A stretch of 64,000 nt of DNA, taken from assembly GCA_002551355.1 (NCBI GenBank), contig NTHE01000002.1, forward strand, positions 62,001-126,000, in the 5' to 3' direction. Made by a program: the position numbers and the translations under genes. Shown piece after piece: positions 58,838-64,000 of the stretch (position 1 is the first letter of the stretch; each line of letters opens with the position of its first letter). Below the pieces are notes generated by a model that saw only the letters and a list, made by a program, of their open reading frames with translations, had not been told where the DNA came from and made no database searches. The stretch is from Streptomyces sp. man185 (lineage in GTDB: Bacteria > Actinomycetota > Actinomycetes > Streptomycetales > Streptomycetaceae).

Positions 58838-59761
58838 ATGGATCTTCGCATCTTCACCGAGCCCCAGCAGGGGGCCGACTATGACACCTTGCTCACCGTC
58901 GCCAAGGCCACCGAGGACCTGGGCTTCGACGCCTTCTACCGCTCCGACCACTATCTCCGCATGGGCTCCGGCGACGGTCTGCCCGGCCCGACGGACGCCT
59001 GGATCACCCTGGCCGGACTGGCGCGCGAGACCCGGCGGATCCGGCTCGGCACGCTGATGACGGCCGGCACCTTCCGGCTTCCGGGAGTCCTGGCCATCCA
59101 GGTGGCCCAGGTCGACCAGATGTCCGGCGGCCGGGTCGAACTGGGCCTGGGCGCAGGATGGTTCGAGGAGGAGCACAAGGCCTACGGCATCCCGTTCCCG
59201 AAGGAGAAGTTCGGTCGCCTGGAGGAGCAGCTCGCGATCGTCACCGGTCTGTGGGCGACCGAGGTCGGCAAGACCTTCAGCTATGACGGGACCTACTACC
59301 AGCTCACCGACTCGCCCGCGCTGCCCAAGCCCGCCCAGGCCAAGGTGCCCGTTCTGATCGGCGGCCATGGGGCGACGCGCACCCCGCGGCTCGCCGCGCA
59401 GTACGCCGACGAGTTCAACATCCCGTTCGCCTCGCTGGAGGACAGCGAGAAGCAGTTCGGCCGGGTCCGGGCCGCCGCTCAGGCGCACGGGCGCTCGCCC
59501 GACGACCTCGTGTACTCCAACGCGCTGATCGTCTGCACGGGCAAGGACGACGCCGAGGTCGCCCGGCGCGCGGCGGCCATCGGCCGGGATGTGGAGGAGC
59601 TCAAGGCGAACGGTCTGGCGGGTTCGCCCGCCGAGGTGGTCGACAAGATCGGCCGCTACGGGGCGATCGGCTCGTCGAGGGTCTACCTCCAGATCCTCGA
59701 CCTGGACGACCTCGACCATCTGGAACTGATCTCCTCGCAGATCCAGTCCCAGCTGACCTGA
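58838..59761 (+). CDS. LLM-class F420-dependent oxidoreductase
   Basis: A 307-residue luciferase-like TIM barrel. Family features include GFDAFYRSDHYLRMG, RIRLGTLMTAGTFRLPGVLAIQVAQVDQMSGGRVELGLGAGW (in parts), and KVPVLIGGHGATRTPRLAAQYADEFN. The non-prolyl cis-peptide region TLMTAGTFR fits F420-dependent enzymes. Substrate unknown. Its stop lies within a tandem pentanucleotide repeat. Confidence 0.85.
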   Translation: MDLRIFTEPQQGADYDTLLTVAKATEDLGFDAFYRSDHYLRMGSGDGLPGPTDAWITLAGLARETRRIRLGTLMTAGTFRLPGVLAIQVAQVDQMSGGRVELGLGAGWFEEEHKAYGIPFPKEKFGRLEEQLAIVTGLWATEVGKTFSYDGTYYQLTDSPALPKPAQAKVPVLIGGHGATRTPRLAAQYADEFNIPFASLEDSEKQFGRVRAAAQAHGRSPDDLVYSNALIVCTGKDDAEVARRAAAIGRDVEELKANGLAGSPAEVVDKIGRYGAIGSSRVYLQILDLDDLDHLELISSQIQSQLT

Positions 59762-59795
59762 CCTGACCTGACCTGACCTGACCTGACCTGACCTG
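59756..59795 (+). repeat. (ACCTG)8 tandem repeat at the end of the oxidoreductase gene
   Basis: Eight perfect ACCTG units begin in the last codons of the oxidoreductase gene and run to the ribosome-binding site (GAGGAGG) of the next. Each unit ACC TGA contains a stop in frame, so unit changes alter only the spacing between genes. Confidence 0.95.
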
Positions 59796-59806
59796 AGGAG
59801 GCGTAG

Positions 59807-60730
59807 ATGGCCGTGAGCACCGGCAGCACGCTCGCCGACGCGCTGGACGCCGGGCCCGTCCTGCTGGACGGCGGACTCTCCAACCAACTGGAGGCGCAGG
59901 GCTGCGACCTGTCCGACGCGCTGTGGTCGGCCCGGCTGCTGGCCGACGCGCCGGAACAGATCGAGGCCGCCCACCTCGCCTACCTCCGAGCGGGGGCGCG
60001 GGTGCTCATCACGGCCAGCTATCAGGCCACGTTCGAAGGGTTCGGGCGGTACGGGCTCGACCGGGCCGGGACCGAGGCCCTGCTCGCCCGCAGCGTGGAG
60101 CTGGCCCGGCGCGCCGCCGACGCGGCGCGCCGGGCGGGCCCCGGGCGGCGGACCTGGGTCGCCGCGTCCGTCGGACCGTACGGGGCGATGCTCGCGGACG
60201 GCAGCGAGTACCGGGGGCGCTACGGGCTGAGCGTCCGGGAGCTGGAGCGTTTCCACCGCCCCCGGGTGGCGGCCCTGGCCGCTGCCGGGCCCGACGTCCT
60301 GGCGCTGGAGACGGTCCCGGACCTGGACGAGGCGGAGGCCCTGGTCCGGGTGGCCGAGGAGAGCGGACTGCCGTACTGGCTCTCGTACAGCGTGGCGGGC
60401 GGCCGGACCCGGGCCGGCCAGCCGTTGGAGGAGGCCTTCGCGGTGGCGGCCGGGCGGGAGTCTCTCGTCGCGGTCGGGGTCAACTGCTGTGATCCGGAGG
60501 AGACGCAGGAGGCCGTCGAGCGGGCAGTGGCGGTCACCGGCAGGCCCGCCGTGGTCTACCCGAACAGCGGGGAGGGCTGGGACGCAGGGGCGCGGGGGTG
60601 GACCGGGTGCAGCACCTTCGACCCGGGGCGGGTGCGGGCCTGGACGCGGGCCGGGGCCCGGCTCGTCGGGGGCTGCTGCCGGGTGGGACCGGACGGGATC
60701 ACGGAGCTGGCCAGGCGGCTGGAGGCGTAG
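59807..60730 (+). CDS. mmuM: Homocysteine S-methyltransferase
   Basis: A 307-residue TIM-barrel methyltransferase. It starts with LDGGLSNQLEAQGCDLSDALWSARLL, the usual substrate region, and has the zinc cysteines in GVNCCDPEE and GGCCRVGPDGI. MmuM transfers a methyl group from S-methylmethionine or SAM to homocysteine to form methionine. It starts at the ATG after GAGGAGGCGTAG. It lies before hen1; a metabolic link to SAM is possible, but not shown. Confidence 0.9.
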   Translation: MAVSTGSTLADALDAGPVLLDGGLSNQLEAQGCDLSDALWSARLLADAPEQIEAAHLAYLRAGARVLITASYQATFEGFGRYGLDRAGTEALLARSVELARRAADAARRAGPGRRTWVAASVGPYGAMLADGSEYRGRYGLSVRELERFHRPRVAALAAAGPDVLALETVPDLDEAEALVRVAEESGLPYWLSYSVAGGRTRAGQPLEEAFAVAAGRESLVAVGVNCCDPEETQEAVERAVAVTGRPAVVYPNSGEGWDAGARGWTGCSTFDPGRVRAWTRAGARLVGGCCRVGPDGITELARRLEA

Positions 60731-60785
60731 GCGGCGGGCGAAAAATACCTGGTGGGGGCAGGGGGTGAGGATCATACTCGGACAG

Positions 60786-62270
60786 GTGTTCCTGACAATC
60801 GGTACGACCGGCACCCACGAGCGTCCCGCCACGGATCTGGGCTTCCTGCTGCACAAGCATCCCGACCGGGCGCAGACGTTCTCCACCTCGCACGGCACCG
60901 CGCACGTCTTCTACCCCGAGGCGTCCGCCGAGCGCTGCACGGCCGCACTCCTGCTGGAGGTGGATCCGGTGGCGCTGGTGCGGCGGGGCAAGGGCAAGGG
61001 CCGGGGAGGCGCGCCCGACGCGGCGCTCGCGCAGTACGTCAACGACCGCCCCTACGCGGCGTCCTCGCTGTTGTCGGTCGCCATCGCCGCCGTGTTCAAG
61101 TCCGCGCTCGGCGGGGTCTGCCGGGCCATGCCCGAGCGGGCGACGAGCTCGCTGCCGCTGCGGATCGAGGTGCCCGCCCTGCCCGCCCGGGGCGGCGTCG
61201 AGCTGGTGCACAGGCTGTTCGCGCCGCTCGGCTGGGAGCGGGTCGAGGTCACGGCCGTACCGCTGGACGAGAAGTTTCCCGCGTGGGGCGACTCGCGCTA
61301 CGTACGCCTGGTGCTGGAGGGCGAGTTGCGGCTCGCCGAGGCGCTGCGGCAGCTCTACGTCCTGCTCCCGGTGCTCGACGACGCCAAGCACTACTGGGTC
61401 GCGCCCGACGAGGTGGACAAGCTGCTGCGGGCCGGGGAGGGCTGGCTGGCTGATCACCCCGAGCGTCCGCTGATCACCCGGCGCTATCTGTCCCACCGCT
61501 GGGGGCTCACCCGCCAGGCCGACCAGGCCCTGGAGCTGGTCCGGCTCGCCGAGTCGGACGACCTCGACGTGGACAGCGTCGACAACGCGGTGGATGAGAG
61601 CACCGACACCGAGGAGAAGCCGGTCCCGCTCGCCGAGCACCGGCGCACCGCGATCCTCGACGCGCTGCGCGCCGCCGGGGCGAGCCGGGTGCTCGACCTC
61701 GGCTGCGGTCAGGGCCAGTTGGTGCAGGCGCTCCTCAAGGACGTGCGCTTCACCGAGATCGTGGGCGTCGACGTCTCGATGCGCGCCCTGACCATCGCCT
61801 CGCGGCGGCTGAAGCTGGACCGGATGGGGGAGCGCCAGGCCGACCGGGTCACCCTGCGGCAGGGGTCGCTGACCTACACCGACAAGCGGCTGGCGGGGTA
61901 CGACGCCGCCGTGCTCAGCGAGGTGATCGAGCACCTGGACCTGCCCCGGCTGCCCGCCCTGGAGTACGCGGTGTTCGGTGCCGCACGACCCGGGACGGTG
62001 CTCGTGACCACGCCGAACGTCGAGTACAACGTCCGCTGGGAGACCCTCCCGGCCGGGCACGTCCGGCACGGGGACCACCGCTTCGAGTGGACCCGGGCCG
62101 AATTCCGGGACTGGGCCGAACAGGTCGCCGAACGGCACGGATACACCGTCCGGTACGTGCCGGTCGGACCGGAGGACCCCGAGGTGGGGCCGCCGACCCA
62201 GCTGGCCGTGTTCACCCGGACGACGGAAACCGCCGGGAAGACCGAGACGAAGGAGGCGGAAGCCGCATGA
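60786..62270 (+). CDS. hen1: 3'-terminal RNA ribose 2'-O-methyltransferase Hen1
   Basis: A 494-residue protein. The N-terminal half (about 1-240) is the Pnkp-ligase-activating domain of bacterial Hen1, beginning MFLTIGTTGTHERPATDLGFLLHKHPD. The C-terminal methyltransferase (about 290-470) has LDLGCGQGQLV, VGVDVSMRAL, and the Mn2+ site EVIEHLD with a later His in GDHRFEW. Hen1 marks the 3' end of cleaved RNA before ligation so that the site cannot be cut again. CATACT lies 7 bases before the GTG, implying a leaderless mRNA. It overlaps pnkp by ATGA. Confidence 0.92.
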   Translation: MFLTIGTTGTHERPATDLGFLLHKHPDRAQTFSTSHGTAHVFYPEASAERCTAALLLEVDPVALVRRGKGKGRGGAPDAALAQYVNDRPYAASSLLSVAIAAVFKSALGGVCRAMPERATSSLPLRIEVPALPARGGVELVHRLFAPLGWERVEVTAVPLDEKFPAWGDSRYVRLVLEGELRLAEALRQLYVLLPVLDDAKHYWVAPDEVDKLLRAGEGWLADHPERPLITRRYLSHRWGLTRQADQALELVRLAESDDLDVDSVDNAVDESTDTEEKPVPLAEHRRTAILDALRAAGASRVLDLGCGQGQLVQALLKDVRFTEIVGVDVSMRALTIASRRLKLDRMGERQADRVTLRQGSLTYTDKRLAGYDAAVLSEVIEHLDLPRLPALEYAVFGAARPGTVLVTTPNVEYNVRWETLPAGHVRHGDHRFEWTRAEFRDWAEQVAERHGYTVRYVPVGPEDPEVGPPTQLAVFTRTTETAGKTETKEAEAA

Positions 62271-64000
62271 ACAGCGACCACGGCACCAACAGCACCACCG
62301 GCGCGGAGACCGCCGCCACCGCCGCCACGAGCCCCGCCCGCAAGCTGCCGGTGACCGACCTCTCCCTCGTCGTCCTCATCGGGGCCAGCGGATCGGGCAA
62401 GTCCACCTTCGCCCGCAAGCACTTCAAGCCGACCGAGATCGTCTCCTCGGACGTCTGCCGGGGCCTGGTCGCCGACGACGAGAACGACCAGAGCGCCAGC
62501 CGCGACGCCTTCGACGTGCTGCACTACATCGCCGGCAAGCGCCTGGAGGCCGGGCGGCTCACCGTCGTCGACGCCACCAGCGTCCAGTCCGAGAGCCGCA
62601 AGCAGCTCGTCCAGCTCGCCCGGAAGCACGACGTGCTGCCCATCGCCATCGTCCTCGACCTCCCCGAGGAGGTCTGCGCCGCCCGTAACGCGACCCGCCC
62701 GGACCGCGCCTCCATGCCACGCCATGTCATCCAGCGCCACCGCCGCGAGCTGCGGCGCTCGCTGCGCGGCCTGGAGCGCGAGGGCTTCCGCAAGGTGCAC
62801 GTCCTGCGCACCGAGGAGGAGGCCGAGCGCGCCGAAGTGGTCCTGGAGCGCCGCTACAACGACCTGCGCCACCTCACCGGCCCGTTCGACATCATCGGGG
62901 ACATCCACGGCTGCCGCTCCGAGCTGGACACCCTGCTCGGCAAGCTCGGTTACGTGGGCGGTGCCCACCCCGAAGGGCGTACCGCCGTCTTCGTCGGCGA
63001 CCTCGTCGACCGGGGCCCCGACAGCCCTGGCGTGCTGCGTCGCGTGATGTCCATGGTGGCGGCGGGCGACGCCCTGTGCGTCCCCGGCAACCACGAGAAC
63101 AAGCTCGGCCGCTATCTCGCGGGCCGCAAGGTCCAGCTCACGCACGGACTGGCCGAGACCGTCGAGCAGTTGGAGCGCGAGGACGCCGAGCACCCCGAGT
63201 TCCGGCAGCAGGTGCGGGAGTTCATCGACGGGTTGGTCAGCCACTACGTGCTGGACGGCGGCAACCTGGTGGTCTGCCACGCCGGGCTGCCCGAGAAGTA
63301 CCACGGCCGCACCTCCGGCCGGGTCCGCGCGCACGCGTTGTACGGGGACACGACCGGGGAGACCGACGAGTTCGGCCTGCCCGTGCGCTATCCGTGGGCC
63401 GAGGAGTACCGGGGCCGCGCCACCGTGGTCTACGGCCACACCCCCGTCCCCACCACTTCCTGGATCAACAACACCATCTGCCTGGACACCGGGGCCGTCT
63501 TCGGCGGGAAGATGACCGCGCTGCGCTGGCCGGAGCGCGAACTCGTCGACGTACCCGCCGAGAAGGTCTGGTACGAGCCCGCCAGGCCACTGGCCACCGA
63601 GGCGCCCGGGGGCAGGGAGGGCCGGCCGCTGGACATCGCCGACGTCCAGGGCCGCCGGGTCGTGGAGACCCGGCACCTGGGCCGCGTCGCCGTGCGCGAG
63701 GAGAACGCCGCCGCCGCGCTCGAAGTCATGAGCCGGTTCGCCGTCGACCCGCAGCTCCTCGCCTACCTCCCGCCCACCATGGCCCCCACCGCCACCTCCC
63801 GCGAGGACGGCTTCCTGGAGCACCCGGCCGAGGCCTTCGCGCAGTACCGCGCGGACGGCGTCGAGCGGGTCGTGTGCGAGGAGAAGCACATGGGCTCCCG
63901 GGCCGTCGCCCTGGTCTGCAGGGACGCCGAGGCGGCGACCGCGCGGTTCGGCACGGCGGGGCCCACCGGCGCCTTGTACACCCGTACCGGACGCCCCTTC
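62267..64000 (+). CDS. pnkp: Polynucleotide kinase-phosphatase-ligase Pnkp, 3' end beyond the window
   Basis: The first 578 residues are present. The kinase has P-loop GASGSGKST (39-47). The metallophosphatase has GDIHGC (about 205), GDLVDRGPD and GNHENK. The ligase domain begins near residue 480, with its nucleotidyl-transfer Lys540 in EKHMGSRA. Pnkp heals the 5' and 3' ends of broken RNA and seals them with Hen1. This is the classic two-gene repair operon against ribotoxin damage to tRNA. Its remaining ligase motifs lie to the right of the window. Confidence 0.92.
   Translation, partial: MNSDHGTNSTTGAETAATAATSPARKLPVTDLSLVVLIGASGSGKSTFARKHFKPTEIVSSDVCRGLVADDENDQSASRDAFDVLHYIAGKRLEAGRLTVVDATSVQSESRKQLVQLARKHDVLPIAIVLDLPEEVCAARNATRPDRASMPRHVIQRHRRELRRSLRGLEREGFRKVHVLRTEEEAERAEVVLERRYNDLRHLTGPFDIIGDIHGCRSELDTLLGKLGYVGGAHPEGRTAVFVGDLVDRGPDSPGVLRRVMSMVAAGDALCVPGNHENKLGRYLAGRKVQLTHGLAETVEQLEREDAEHPEFRQQVREFIDGLVSHYVLDGGNLVVCHAGLPEKYHGRTSGRVRAHALYGDTTGETDEFGLPVRYPWAEEYRGRATVVYGHTPVPTTSWINNTICLDTGAVFGGKMTALRWPERELVDVPAEKVWYEPARPLATEAPGGREGRPLDIADVQGRRVVETRHLGRVAVREENAAAALEVMSRFAVDPQLLAYLPPTMAPTATSREDGFLEHPAEAFAQYRADGVERVVCEEKHMGSRAVALVCRDAEAATARFGTAGPTGALYTRTGRPF

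Noticed and set aside
1..64000. CRISPR array or specialised-metabolite cluster
   Set aside because: No regularly spaced repeats of CRISPR type and no PKS, NRPS, terpene or RiPP core genes were found. The tandem repeats seen are microsatellites.

Overview
The window is high-GC actinobacterial DNA and almost certainly a Streptomyces chromosome. The evidence is the codon usage, many GTG/TTG and leaderless starts, lineage-typical families (DUF3710, DUF3159, DUF6099, an extra SepF-like protein, MmyB-type regulators, Pnkp/Hen1) and a rare TTA leucine codon. No rRNA, tRNA, CRISPR array or antibiotic gene cluster was found. All family calls were made by reading the sequence; no database search was run.

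Layout. 0-12 kb is housekeeping: the 3' end of dut, a DUF3710 gene, an orphan ABC ATPase, and a potassium block (KdpD/KdpE, two TrkA/RCK proteins divergent from a KimA-like K+ permease), then a TrmA/RumA-type rRNA m5U methyltransferase. The last 20 codons of that methyltransferase are repeated about 5.9 kb downstream (11932 and 17809). The DNA between looks like a decayed integrated element. It carries a type VII (WXG100) polymorphic toxin locus: two divergent WXG100 proteins, a 589-residue toxin with a C-terminal RNase A-like domain, a candidate immunity protein, a detached second RNase A-like tip, and a CdiI-type immunity protein. Gene debris follows.

18-31 kb holds an MmyB-type regulator with an SDR, a complete Azt zinc-uptake locus (aztA divergent from aztB, an aztD-like gene, aztC, aztD) with a Zur box between the divergent genes, and a TetR/MFS/flavin-monooxygenase cassette with a palindromic operator. 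30-38.4 kb is a trans-4-hydroxyproline catabolic operon (three-subunit D-hydroxyproline dehydrogenase, DapA-like deaminase, epimerase), a GntR regulator, and a secreted M9 collagenase. Related operator-like sequences lie before the operon, before gntR and before the collagenase. This suggests one regulon running from collagen to central metabolism.

38.5-50 kb is mixed accessory DNA: a VWA protein, LysE exporter with MocR regulator, FeS photolyase-like protein, an MmyB regulator, a plasmid-like Rep/Spd pair, a copper-boxed secreted protein, and a MarR regulator, with stretches of debris. 50-57 kb has an iron-boxed siderophore-uptake operon without an ATPase, a DedA protein, and a SIS/DeoR sugar module. 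57-64 kb has a SepF paralogue, a MazG-like pyrophosphohydrolase, DUF6099, an F420 oxidoreductase, homocysteine methyltransferase, and the Hen1/Pnkp RNA-repair pair, which runs off the right edge.
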